From: JAABTL01 sp964465355
GTDB lineage: Bacteria > Deinococcota > Deinococci > Deinococcales > Trueperaceae
Direction of reading: 5' to 3'
DNA: 50,290 nt
Assembly: GCA_964465355.1 (NCBI GenBank)
Contig: CAYXJZ010000014.1
Coordinates: 1-50,290, forward strand
Shown one piece after another: positions 1 through 7,383 of the stretch. Positions within the stretch are counted from its first letter, which is position 1. Every line of letters starts with the position of its first letter. Made by a program: the position numbers and the translations under genes. The notes below the pieces were generated by a model. The model worked only from the letters and a program-made list of their open reading frames with translations. It ran no database searches and was not told the DNA's origin.

Positions 1-417
1 AGCTGAGTCAGGTTCACGAAGGTGGTCGCAGGACGTCTCCCCGTTGGTTTCACAAAGATACAAAACGAGGACACGGCAGCAAACCTCCTTCGCCCACAGG
101 GAAGAACCAAAACGCGTGCGCATCACGCAAGTTGAGGTGGAATCCGCGCCTTGAGCGCGGTGGTGTAGGGCAGACTCTAGCATGCTCTGCGGCGATTGCA
201 AGCCCTTGACGTAGGGCCGTCAACCGGCATAAAGAACCCCTCGGAACCCCATCGGCCGGACCCTTGAGACCAGCAGCGTGCCCTCCGAACGCCGACGGGG
301 GACCAGGCAGCAAAGCAGGCCGAGAGATCCCGTACGGCGCGGCGAAGCCTACTAGGCGAACAGGGGAGGGGAGAGGTCGAACCAAGCCCTCAAGGGGCCT
401 CCTGTGAGGCCACAGGG
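1..417. other. Intergenic region, no convincing gene
   Basis: No reading frame here shows family motifs, a ribosome binding site or a plausible protein composition. The only long frame (minus strand, about 50-385) is rich in Pro, Arg and Gly with no recognisable domain and looks like a chance GC-rich frame. The segment ends in a short hairpin just beyond the parB stop. No tRNA-like or rRNA-like stretch was seen. Confidence 0.5.
396..411 (-). terminator. Short hairpin after parB
   Basis: GGCCTC and GAGGCC pair around a 4-nt loop, starting 6 nt past the parB stop codon. The stem is only 6 bp and no U-tract follows, so termination is plausible but not certain. Confidence 0.35.
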
Positions 418-1359
418 CTACTCAGGCTCGAACAAGGACTGCAGTTCCTCGAGCAGTTCCGCCACCCGTCGCAAACGTGCGCTGGGCAGAGCAGCCAGGT
501 TCTTGCGCTGTAACAGGCGCCTCGCAGAGCTCATGCGCTCGATGACCGTCTCACCCAGGCTGCGCTGTACTGGCTGGTCGGCGCGCACCTCGGTGATCCT
601 GCGGCGGATCTGTGAGAGGCTGAGGTCTTCGCGAATCGCCTCTTCGGACAGCCGTCGCCGATCGTCGGCATCCTCCACCCGGGCCAGGGCCTGGGCCTTG
701 GTGAACGCCAATCGCCCATCACGCACCGCAGCGAGCAAGTCGCTAGGGAATCCGAGGATGGGTACACGGTTCGCCATGAAAGACGCCGGCGTGAAACGGC
801 CGAGACGCTCGAACAGCTCTTCAGCTGCGCGCTTGTGCGCCGCGCTATAGCGAGCTTTGGGTTCGCGCCCTCTTGCCTCCTGCACCATCTCTGCCAACAA
901 CGCCAAGATCCCGGCGCGGTCGAGCTCCAGGCTCAGCTCCAAGAGACGGAGGACGGCCTCAGTCTCCTCGACAGCGTTGAGGTCCTCGCGCTGCAGGTTC
1001 TCCATGATGGAGATCTCGAGGGCCTCACGGTCATCGAGTTCGAGGACGATGGCCGGCACACGTTCCAAACCTGCCGCCATCGCGGCCCGAGTGCGCCGCT
1101 CCCCGGCGACTAGCTCGTAGACCTCACCAGACCTACGCAGCAGGACCGGCTCCAACACACCGCGCTCCCGCACGGAGGCCGTCAGTTGGGCCAGGCCGGA
1201 AGGATCGATGTAACGCCGCGGCTGTTCCTCGTGGAAACGTATGTCGGAGATCGCCACGCTGCCTACCGTAGGTTCAGCGGGTTGTCCACCCAAGTCACCC
1301 AGGATGGCCTCGAAGACGGCTGCCCGATCCAAGTCCGTGCGTCGTCGTTTGCTGCTCAC
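418..1359 (-). CDS. parB: ParB/Spo0J-family partition protein
   Basis: Centromere-binding partition protein of 313 aa. It would load on parS sites, bind and hydrolyse CTP, and stimulate ParA to segregate the replicon. The N-terminal nuclease-like ParB domain spans about residues 33-125. It contains the QPRR motif (46-49), the CTP-binding GERR motif (86-89) and the ENLQR box (120-124). A helix-turn-helix DNA-binding region follows at about 170-235, and a Leu/Arg-rich C-terminal tail probably dimerises. The start overlaps the parA stop by 4 bp (ATGA), so the two are translationally coupled in a parA-parB operon. The operon points away from the rep gene, as usual for an origin-proximal par locus. 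Family assignment is firm; which replicon it serves is inferred. Confidence 0.93.
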   Translation of the reverse strand: MSSKRRRTDLDRAAVFEAILGDLGGQPAEPTVGSVAISDIRFHEEQPRRYIDPSGLAQLTASVRERGVLEPVLLRRSGEVYELVAGERRTRAAMAAGLERVPAIVLELDDREALEISIMENLQREDLNAVEETEAVLRLLELSLELDRAGILALLAEMVQEARGREPKARYSAAHKRAAEELFERLGRFTPASFMANRVPILGFPSDLLAAVRDGRLAFTKAQALARVEDADDRRRLSEEAIREDLSLSQIRRRITEVRADQPVQRSLGETVIERMSSARRLLQRKNLAALPSARLRRVAELLEELQSLFEPE

Positions 1360-2165
1360 GACTTCATCCTCAACGCTGCGAGAAGCTCCCGCGTGACCTG
1401 CCTGACCTCCAGGTCCGCCTCACTGCCAGGCGCGTAGACGGGGATAGGCATCCCCTGGACTTGCGCGTCACTGTAATAGGCGGGCCGACTCGCCAGTGGC
1501 GTGGAGATCGGCGCCAAGGCGGGCAACTGGCTGGTGATGATCTCGTGGCTCTCTCGATCGTGGCGCGTTCTCCGGTCGTGCTGGGTGAGGATGAACAAGG
1601 CGATCTGCAACTCGCGAGCCGCCTTCTTGTACTCCCTCACCATCTTGATCACGGTGGGGATGCCATCCAGGCCCTTGCGGTTGGTGGGCAGAGGAACCAC
1701 TACCCTGTCCGAGGCGACCACGGCCAGTGCCGACAGTTGGCCAAGGCTCGGTGGTGGGTCGATGAGGACCAGGTCGTAGCCTTCCAACTTGCGGACAGCC
1801 TCCCTGAGACGGAGGATGCCGAGGAAGACGCTAAGGATCTCGCGCTCGATGATCGCGATGTTCAGATGCGCCGGGATCAGGTCCATGCCATGAACATGAA
1901 TGGGGGAGGGGAGAGCAAGACCGTTGTCGTCTTCAGCCACTCGCTCGTCGACCCCTCCGTCGGCCTCACCCAGCACCGCCGGGTAGATCGTCTGGTCAAG
2001 GGTGATGTCATCGTCGACGCCCAACCATCTGGTCAGGTTTGCCTGAGGGTCCATGTCGATCAGCAAGACGCGGTAACCCGTCTCGGCCAACACGTAACCG
2101 ACGTCGCGCACCGTGCTCGTCTTCGCCACACCGCCGGCGTGGTTGAAGAAGCTGAGCACCTTCAT
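1356..2165 (-). CDS. parA: ParA/Soj-family partition ATPase with variant Walker A
   Basis: ParA-type AAA_31 ATPase of 269 aa, expected to form ATP-dependent dimers on the nucleoid and move ParB-parS complexes. The N-terminus has the deviant Walker A region, but it reads NHAGGVAKTS. Lys15 of the P-loop is present, whereas the signature lysine of the usual KGGxGKT motif is Ala10 and the second conserved Gly is Ala14. The Walker A' segment is followed by the VLLIDMDPQANLT block (ParA motif 2) and the LIDPPPSLG block (motif 3). A small dyad (GGTCG-N3-CGACC, 2166-2178) lies directly before the ATG and no clear Shine-Dalgarno is present. It is first gene of the parAB operon. The variant may be a clade feature rather than a defect. 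Confidence 0.93.
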   Translation of the reverse strand: MKVLSFFNHAGGVAKTSTVRDVGYVLAETGYRVLLIDMDPQANLTRWLGVDDDITLDQTIYPAVLGEADGGVDERVAEDDNGLALPSPIHVHGMDLIPAHLNIAIIEREILSVFLGILRLREAVRKLEGYDLVLIDPPPSLGQLSALAVVASDRVVVPLPTNRKGLDGIPTVIKMVREYKKAARELQIALFILTQHDRRTRHDRESHEIITSQLPALAPISTPLASRPAYYSDAQVQGMPIPVYAPGSEADLEVRQVTRELLAALRMKS

Positions 2166-2284
2166 GGTCGGTACGACCAGGCAGCGCGACGACTCAGGTT
2201 CCCCAGGATCACAGTGCTGGCATCATACCCACCGCAGCCTAGAGGCGCACGTGAAGTCGAGAGAGTCCCTCCGGGTTCCCACTA

Positions 2285-2302
2285 CGCCATAACGTTATGG
2301 CG
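2285..2302. promoter_or_regulatory. 18-bp perfect palindrome, candidate parS or par operator
   Basis: CGCCATAACGTTATGGCG is a perfect palindrome, 119 bp upstream of parA and 4 bp from an inverted iteron. Its length and symmetry suit a ParB parS site or a ParA/ParB operator, although it does not match the TGTTTCACGTGAAACA chromosomal consensus. No second copy was noticed in the window. Confidence 0.5.
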
Positions 2303-3019
2303 GAACATGGGTGCCTGACGGGGTTACTGAGCAGGGAGACCAAGCGTGCCACGTCCCGGTCCCCTAGCCTTCCCACTTCGCGGCGCCCAGGCGAAGAGAG
2401 TCGGGGTCACGAGCCTGACCATATCCGAACGAGCGCGCCGAGCGGCGGTCAATCCGGAGTCGGCGCGTGCTTGCATGGTGGCTATCAACCCAGGCCCGTC
2501 CTACAACGAAGGATCGCAAGGAGGTCGAGGCTGGGTACCGCGCGCTCCTATTGGGAAGACTAGGGGACTCAACGATCCGATACTAGCGAAAGCGCGCGCA
2601 TGAAGAGGCGTTCATAGGGCCAATAAGCATAGTAGGTGGGAACAATGCGGGACACAGGTCCCAGCTCTTGGGAAAAACGCGGGACTTCCAAGTGGGGAAT
2701 CTACGGAACCCAGTGCAATCCTGCGTCCAGTCCCCCAGGATTCCCTGTTCGCCGGTTGCGGGGAAAGATGTGGGGTTACAGCTGTGCCCCAGGGCGATCC
2801 TTTGCCGAACGCAAAGTGCTGAACCGCGTAGTCGGATCGAAGGTGCCTTGAGTCCGTAGATGATGCATGATCCGTGGGGTCCCTGCCGCCAACGGCAAGG
2901 TGAAAGTGGGATAAACGGGGGACCAATGTGTTGGTGGGGGGGAAACTCGGTACTGGCCTTGGGTCTCAGGAAGGTACTCTCCGAACGCCAGCACCAGCGG
3001 CGCGAAGCGCCGCTTCTGT

Positions 3020-3062
3020 TGCTTGTCAGATTGCCTTTGACTTCATTCCTATTACCTTTATG
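3020..3062. other. A/T-rich segment inside the origin candidate
   Basis: This stretch is dominated by T-rich runs with few G or C in an otherwise very GC-rich region. It sits about 45 bp before the phased iteron array. That is the usual place for a DNA-unwinding element in iteron origins. The functional call is inference from position and composition. Confidence 0.4.
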
Positions 3063-3106
3063 GGAGCGCTGATTGCTGTCTGGCACGGGATGGAAGCGAA
3101 GCAAGC

Positions 3107-3231
3107 GGGAACATGGCGGGACCGATGGGGGAACACTAGGGGACCTGTGCGGGGAATCGATGGGACCCCGTTGGGAAACTTGCGGGACTATCGGGGGAAA
3201 CCGCGGGACCTTGAGGGGGAAAACGCGGTAC
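3107..3231 (+). repeat. Six phased iterons with a 22-bp period before rep
   Basis: GGG-starting repeat units begin at 3107, 3129, 3151, 3173, 3195 and 3217, exactly 22 bp apart, about two helical turns, so initiator molecules would stack on one face of the DNA. The core ends 130 bp before the chosen rep start. The last unit ends in GGTAC instead of GGGAC. Confidence 0.85.
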
Positions 3232-3361
3232 TCCTGATTCCCGCTCCATGTGCGATGCGGTGAACGTTGACACATCGTTCCCCGCTTCCGTATGCTCAGC
3301 TGTCTCGGAACCGATCCCTCGCCGTGCCCAACATCGGTCGGGTGGACACCCAGGAGGGCTG

Positions 3362-4891
3362 ATGGACGCTGCTGAAGCCAAGCTTAGCTCGACGGAGGCG
3401 CAGACAGCCCGACCTCCCGCTTCCCCCAAGCCAGCAGGGGAGAAGGTCCAGGCTCGCACCAAGGCCAAGCGGGCTGGTGCCAAGGCAGCCGCCAAGGCCA
3501 CGGCGCGGCGAGCCATCGAGCGTCGTGCGGGCAGCAGTCGGGTCTCGGTCACCCAAGCCAACCCGCTTGCCTTGTCCAGGCAGGAGATGGGTTTGCTGAC
3601 CAAGCGGTTGCTGGTGTTGGCCTTGAGCGACATCACCCGCGACGACCACGACCTCGAGCCGATCCGCATCACCGCGTGGGAGTACGCTCAGATCTTCAAC
3701 CTTCGCGGCAAGAGCATCTACAACCGCATCGAGGACTCCGCCCGTGAGTTGCTGGAGCAGACCGTCCAGGTGAAGGAAGCCAACGGCGATTGGGTGATGT
3801 TCCAGTGGGTCAGCGAGGCCCGCTACGACAGCGGTCGCGACGGCAAGGACAGGCTTGCATGCATCGAGCTCAAGATCCACGAGAAGCTCAAGCCTTACCT
3901 GCTGCAGCTGAGGCGCGACTTCAGCATCATCCCGACCGACCAGCTCCTCAGCTTCGAGTCCTTCAGCAGCATGCGACTCTTCGAGATCCTCTACACCACC
4001 AGCTACGGCGGCGAGAAACGCCACCTTGGTTTCGACGTCGATGACCTCAAGTCGCGGCTCGGGATGGAGGGCAAGTACGAGCGCTTCAAGGACTTCACCT
4101 ACGTCCTGAACAAGGCACAGGAGGAGTTCAGGCGGTACACCTGCCTGACGTTCAGCTACCAGGGGCGGAAGGTGGGTCGGAAGATCCAGCATGTCGACAT
4201 CGTGGTCGAGAAGAACGACGTCTTCCAACCGCGGGTACGGTTGCCCGAGAGCATCGCCCGCCGTGTCAAGCGTGAAGGAGACACGGAGACGAAGCTCAAG
4301 ACCTTGCAGGCAGCCGATGTCTTGAAGGAGTTGGGTTGGTCCTTGGACGCCGAGAAGACGGTGCAGCAGTACGGACCGGCGAGGGTCATGGACACCGTCC
4401 GCTACGCCCGCAGCCTGCAGCGCAAGGCCGAGCAGTCAGGGCGTCCCATCGGCAACCTGGCTGGTTTCGTGCACAGCCTGCTGCAGCAGGGCGTGGAGCC
4501 ACCACCACTGGAGGCCGAGGTGGTCGACCAGCGACTGAGTCGCGACGCCTTGCGCGGCATCGTCACCGGCTTGGTCGAGGCCTTCAGGCAGCAGCGCCGC
4601 TCCCGAGCCGAAGAGGCATGGCGGGGACTCTCGCAGGAGCGTCGCGACCTGATCCACACCCTCATGCAGGCGACCCTGTCGCGCTTCAGTCTGGAGCGCA
4701 TCGAGAACGATGGGTGGCAGGGATCGCTCTACGAGATCAGCCGTCTCGACCTCATGTGCAGCCACGGCTTCCTCGACCTGCCACCTCACTTGGAGGACCT
4801 GGTCGCCTTCGTCGACCACGGCGACCTGATCGCGGAGCATCCGGCAGAAGACCGTGAACGGCTGTTGACCGAGTTGCGCGCCGCCGCCTGA
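3362..4891 (+). CDS. Rep_3-superfamily replication initiator
   Basis: Plasmid-type replication initiator of 509 aa that would bind the upstream iterons and recruit helicase. An Ala/Lys/Arg-rich N-terminal tail (about 1-65) precedes the Rep_3 core. The first winged helix starts at NPLALSRQE (residue 67) and includes the ITAWEYAQIF segment. The second includes LLSFESFSSMRLFEIL and KYERFKDFTYVLNKAQEE, ending near residue 290. Roughly 220 further residues form a helical C-terminal extension, longer than in typical 230-350 aa Rep_3 proteins and without a family I recognise. The ATG at 3362 is chosen because AGGAGG lies 4 nt upstream. A frame open to 3248 adds 38 residues without such support. Expression is probably autoregulated through the adjacent iterons. 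Confidence 0.9.
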   Translation: MDAAEAKLSSTEAQTARPPASPKPAGEKVQARTKAKRAGAKAAAKATARRAIERRAGSSRVSVTQANPLALSRQEMGLLTKRLLVLALSDITRDDHDLEPIRITAWEYAQIFNLRGKSIYNRIEDSARELLEQTVQVKEANGDWVMFQWVSEARYDSGRDGKDRLACIELKIHEKLKPYLLQLRRDFSIIPTDQLLSFESFSSMRLFEILYTTSYGGEKRHLGFDVDDLKSRLGMEGKYERFKDFTYVLNKAQEEFRRYTCLTFSYQGRKVGRKIQHVDIVVEKNDVFQPRVRLPESIARRVKREGDTETKLKTLQAADVLKELGWSLDAEKTVQQYGPARVMDTVRYARSLQRKAEQSGRPIGNLAGFVHSLLQQGVEPPPLEAEVVDQRLSRDALRGIVTGLVEAFRQQRRSRAEEAWRGLSQERRDLIHTLMQATLSRFSLERIENDGWQGSLYEISRLDLMCSHGFLDLPPHLEDLVAFVDHGDLIAEHPAEDRERLLTELRAAA

Positions 4892-4970
4892 GACCGGCCG
4901 ACCGCTCCAGCGACGGGGTGCCACGCGCTCGGCCAGACGTGGTGTCGGACGCCTCACATCCTACCTTAAG

Positions 4971-4982
4971 AAACGCGGTACC
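4971..4982 (+). repeat. Lone iteron-like element downstream of rep
   Basis: The 11-mer AAACGCGGTAC is identical to the end of the last iteron (3221-3231). It occurs again here, overlapping a TACCAT -10-like hexamer (4979-4984) ahead of the small membrane protein gene. Initiator binding could repress that promoter. Chance similarity cannot be excluded. Confidence 0.35.
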
Positions 4983-5030
4983 ATAGCAAATCAGGTAGGG
5001 CGCCTACGCCCTGTCTCTGGAGGTTGCCGC

Positions 5031-5228
5031 ATGCTCGTCGCACTGTTGCTCTTCGCCGCTTTCTTCAGCATCGTGGTGGTCGGCACCGTGCTGGTCATGG
5101 TGCATGACTTCATCGCCAACCGCTGGGCGCAGTCCGACCAACTGGCCGAGGTGGAACGGCGGACGTTCGTCGCCGCGCCGCAGTCGAGACGAGAACTCAC
5201 CCGGGTCCGTACACTGGGGCATGCCTGA
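5031..5228 (+). CDS. Small single-pass membrane protein
   Basis: A 65-aa protein of unknown function. Residues 1-25 form one hydrophobic helix (LLLFAAFFSIVVVGTVLVMV), followed by a charged cytoplasmic-type tail rich in Arg and Glu. A good Shine-Dalgarno (TGGAGG) lies 6 nt upstream of the ATG, and a candidate -10 (TACCAT, 4979) and a small hairpin (4997-5012) lie in the leader. Its last codons overlap the ligA start and carry the ligA -10 box, so the two genes share sequence. I do not recognise the family. Confidence 0.65.
   Translation: MLVALLLFAAFFSIVVVGTVLVMVHDFIANRWAQSDQLAEVERRTFVAAPQSRRELTRVRTLGHA
5210..5215 (+). promoter_or_regulatory. -10 box for a leaderless ligA mRNA
   Basis: TACACT is followed by 5 nt and then the ligA ATG, the spacing expected if transcription begins at the start codon. 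It lies inside the end of the upstream small gene. The same TANNNT-N5-7-ATG arrangement recurs at many genes in this window. Confidence 0.6.
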
Positions 5229-7383
5229 AGCTAGGTCGGAAGGGTCAGGGGCCATCAACGAGAACGAACCGTCCCCTGCCGCGATGCCTGAGGGTGCCAC
5301 GGCCCAGGTAGCGCAGCGGGCGCAGGAGCTGAGGCGGACGATCGCGCACCACGACCGTCTCTACTATCAACTCGACACCACCGAGGTCAGCGACGAGGTC
5401 TACGACGCCCTTTGGCATGAGCTCAAGGCCATCGAGACCGAGCACCCTGAACTCATCACGGCCGACAGCCCCACCCAACGGGTGGCGGGCAGTCCTGTGT
5501 CCCAACTGGAGAACGCCGAGCACCTGGCGGCCATGCTCAGCCTTGACTCCTCGGCCAAAGAGGAAGCCTTCCGGCAGTTCGATGCCCGGCTGCGCCGCGC
5601 GCTGGTCGAGCCGGCCCCCTTGCGCTACTCGCTGGAACCGAAGCTGGACGGCCTGTCCATCGAGCTGGTCTATCAGGACGGTGCGCTGCTACGGGCCGTG
5701 ACCCGGGGCGACGGACGCGTCGGTGAGGTCATCACCGCCAACGTGCGCACCATCCGCAGCCTGCCGCTGCGCCTGGACGATCGCAAGCGACCGGTCCCGC
5801 GCACCTTGTCGGTGCGTGGCGAGGTCTTCCTGCCGCTCAAAGCCTTCGACGACATGAACGAACGACTGCTGCTGGAAGGGAAGAGTCCCTTCGCCAACCC
5901 TCGCAACGCCGCCGCCGGCACCGTGCGCCAACTCGATCCCAGCCTGACCGCCTCGCGCGCCTTGGACGTCTACGTCTACGACGTGCTCGAGATCGGCGCC
6001 GGCGAGGACGGTCATGGGCGCTTCGCCCGACACCTGGAAGTGCTGGCCGCCATGGCGGATTGGGGCCTGCCGGTCAACCCGCAGAACCTGTGGGTCGAGG
6101 ACGGACCGGAAGTCGATGCGGCAGACGCCGCCTGGGCGGTGTTCCAGTCCTTCGCCGAGCGCCGCGACGAGATGTCATACGAGGTCGACGGCTTGGTGGT
6201 CAAGCTCGACGACCTTGACCTGCGTCGCCGACTGGGGGAGACAGCCCACCACCCGCGCTGGGCCTTCGCCATCAAGTTCCAGCCGCGCAAGGAGATCAGC
6301 CAGGTGTTGCGCATCATCACCGGCGTCGGCCGCACCGGCGTGGTCACCCCGGTGGCCCTGCTGCGCCCCGTCAACATCGGCGGCGTCACCGTCAGCCGTG
6401 CCTCCTTGCACAACCGCGAGGACGTCGAGCGCAAGGACATCCGCGAGGGCGACACCGTCAGGGTGGAGCGCGCCGGCGACGTCATCCCCCAGGTGGTGGA
6501 GCGTGTCGAGACGGCCGATGCCGCGGAGCGCGGCGAGGCCTTCCGCATGCCGCTCAGCTGCCCCAGCTGTGGCACGACCCTGATCAACCACGGCCCCTAC
6601 ACCGTGTGCCCCAACGCCTTCGGCTGCCCGGCGCAGGCGGTGGCCCGCCTGCAGCATTTCGGCAGCCGCATCGGCCTCGACATCGAGGGCCTGGGCGAGG
6701 TGACCGCCCGCATCCTCTACGAGGCCGGCCTGGCCCGCAACCCGGCTGACCTCTTCGACCTGGACGCGGCTGAGGTGGCCAAGCTGGAGGGCTTCGCCGA
6801 GCTCTCTGCTGCCAACCTCGTCGCCGGCATCCTCAAGGCCTCGCGTACCACCATGCCGCGCTTCCTCGTCGCCATCGGGGTGCCGGAGGTGGGGCCGGCG
6901 GTGGCGCGCGCGCTGGCCGGCGCCTTCGGCACCGTGCAAGCCCTGCGCGAGGCCAGCGCCGAGCGGCTGGCCCAGGTGCACGGCATCGGCACCGTCATGG
7001 CCGAGGCCATCGCCAGCTTCTTCCAGGACCCCATGAACACCCAGGTCATCGACGCGCTGCTGGACGGCCGGGTGGAGATCGCCCCCTTCGAGGTGGTGGC
7101 GCCCGTGTCCGACGCCCTCGCCGGTCAGGTGGTGGTGTTCACCGGCGCACTGAGCGGCTTCAGCCGCCAGGTGGCCGAGGCCTTGGTGGGGCGCCTGGCC
7201 GGCAAGGCGGCCGGCAGCGTGTCCAAGCGCACCACCTTGGTGGTCGCGGGCGCCGAGGCGGGCAGCAAGCTGGAGAAGGCTGTTGCCCTTGGCGTGCCGG
7301 TGGTGGACGAAGAGGGCTTCTTCGCCTACCTGCGCGAACGCGGCGTCGATCCTGCCGAGCTGACGAGGGGGGAGGAGCCGTGA
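5221..7383 (+). CDS. ligA: NAD-dependent DNA ligase LigA
   Basis: Seals nicks in duplex DNA using NAD+ in replication and repair. The protein is 720 aa from the ATG at 5221; an internal ATG at 5284 would give 699 aa, nearer the usual 670. The N-terminal Ia domain (YYQLDTTEVSDEVYD) precedes the adenylation domain with the KLDG motif, whose nucleophile is Lys141. An OB fold follows, then a Cys4 zinc finger (Cys447, 450, 463, 469), helix-hairpin-helix repeats and a C-terminal BRCT domain at about 632-712. All hallmark motifs are intact. The start at 5221 is supported by TACACT 5 nt upstream (leaderless). The stop overlaps the polX GTG by 4 bp, forming a ligA-polX unit. Confidence 0.96.
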   Translation: MPEARSEGSGAINENEPSPAAMPEGATAQVAQRAQELRRTIAHHDRLYYQLDTTEVSDEVYDALWHELKAIETEHPELITADSPTQRVAGSPVSQLENAEHLAAMLSLDSSAKEEAFRQFDARLRRALVEPAPLRYSLEPKLDGLSIELVYQDGALLRAVTRGDGRVGEVITANVRTIRSLPLRLDDRKRPVPRTLSVRGEVFLPLKAFDDMNERLLLEGKSPFANPRNAAAGTVRQLDPSLTASRALDVYVYDVLEIGAGEDGHGRFARHLEVLAAMADWGLPVNPQNLWVEDGPEVDAADAAWAVFQSFAERRDEMSYEVDGLVVKLDDLDLRRRLGETAHHPRWAFAIKFQPRKEISQVLRIITGVGRTGVVTPVALLRPVNIGGVTVSRASLHNREDVERKDIREGDTVRVERAGDVIPQVVERVETADAAERGEAFRMPLSCPSCGTTLINHGPYTVCPNAFGCPAQAVARLQHFGSRIGLDIEGLGEVTARILYEAGLARNPADLFDLDAAEVAKLEGFAELSAANLVAGILKASRTTMPRFLVAIGVPEVGPAVARALAGAFGTVQALREASAERLAQVHGIGTVMAEAIASFFQDPMNTQVIDALLDGRVEIAPFEVVAPVSDALAGQVVVFTGALSGFSRQVAEALVGRLAGKAAGSVSKRTTLVVAGAEAGSKLEKAVALGVPVVDEEGFFAYLRERGVDPAELTRGEEP

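Larger units (their letters stand above)
2265..3231. repeat. Dispersed 16-bp iterons, GGGAA-N6-GGGAC, both orientations
   Basis: Copies matching GGGAA-N6-GGGAC exactly start at 2553, 2638, 2670, 3107, 3129 and 3173 on the plus strand. On the minus strand they occupy 2265-2280, 2359-2374 and 2730-2745. Imperfect copies (one change, or N5 spacing) lie at 2695, 2761, 2908, 2940, 3151, 3194 and 3216. The inner six bases often end in TAG or GC. Established Rep_3 systems bind such direct repeats through two winged-helix domains. Inverted copies, as seen here, are often used for autoregulation or handcuffing. Confidence 0.8.
2166..3361. other. Candidate replication origin region (iteron field)
   Basis: A 1.2 kb non-coding stretch lies between divergently oriented parA and rep. 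It contains an 18-bp palindrome, about sixteen copies of a 16-bp iteron, a phased 22-bp iteron array immediately before rep and a local A/T-rich segment. Reading frames inside it change with the iterons and show no protein families. The architecture (initiator gene, upstream iterons, divergent parAB) is that of iteron-controlled replicons using Rep_3 initiators. No perfect DnaA box (TTATCCACA) was found by eye. That this is the working origin is inference. Confidence 0.75.

Noticed and set aside
50..385. Minus-strand frame of 111 codons left of parB
   Set aside because: Composition is Pro/Arg/Gly rich with no motif, no ribosome site and no promoter; typical chance frame at high GC.
1223..1238. 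parS-like sequence TGTTCCTCGTGGAAAC
   Set aside because: Matches the consensus at only about 11 of 16 positions and encodes the conserved FHEEQPRR segment of ParB, so coding constraint explains it.
1461..2318. Long plus-strand frame opposite parA
   Set aside because: Antisense shadow of a clearly conserved ATPase; no protein family on the plus strand.
2583..3275. Minus-strand frame of 230 codons through the iterons
   Set aside because: Residues simply translate the GGGAC repeats (runs of Pro, Ser and Arg); no family features, and the region has origin structure.
3248..3361. N-terminal extension of Rep from ATG 3248
   Set aside because: No ribosome site, whereas AGGAGG sits just before ATG 3362; the extra residues have no Rep_3 similarity.
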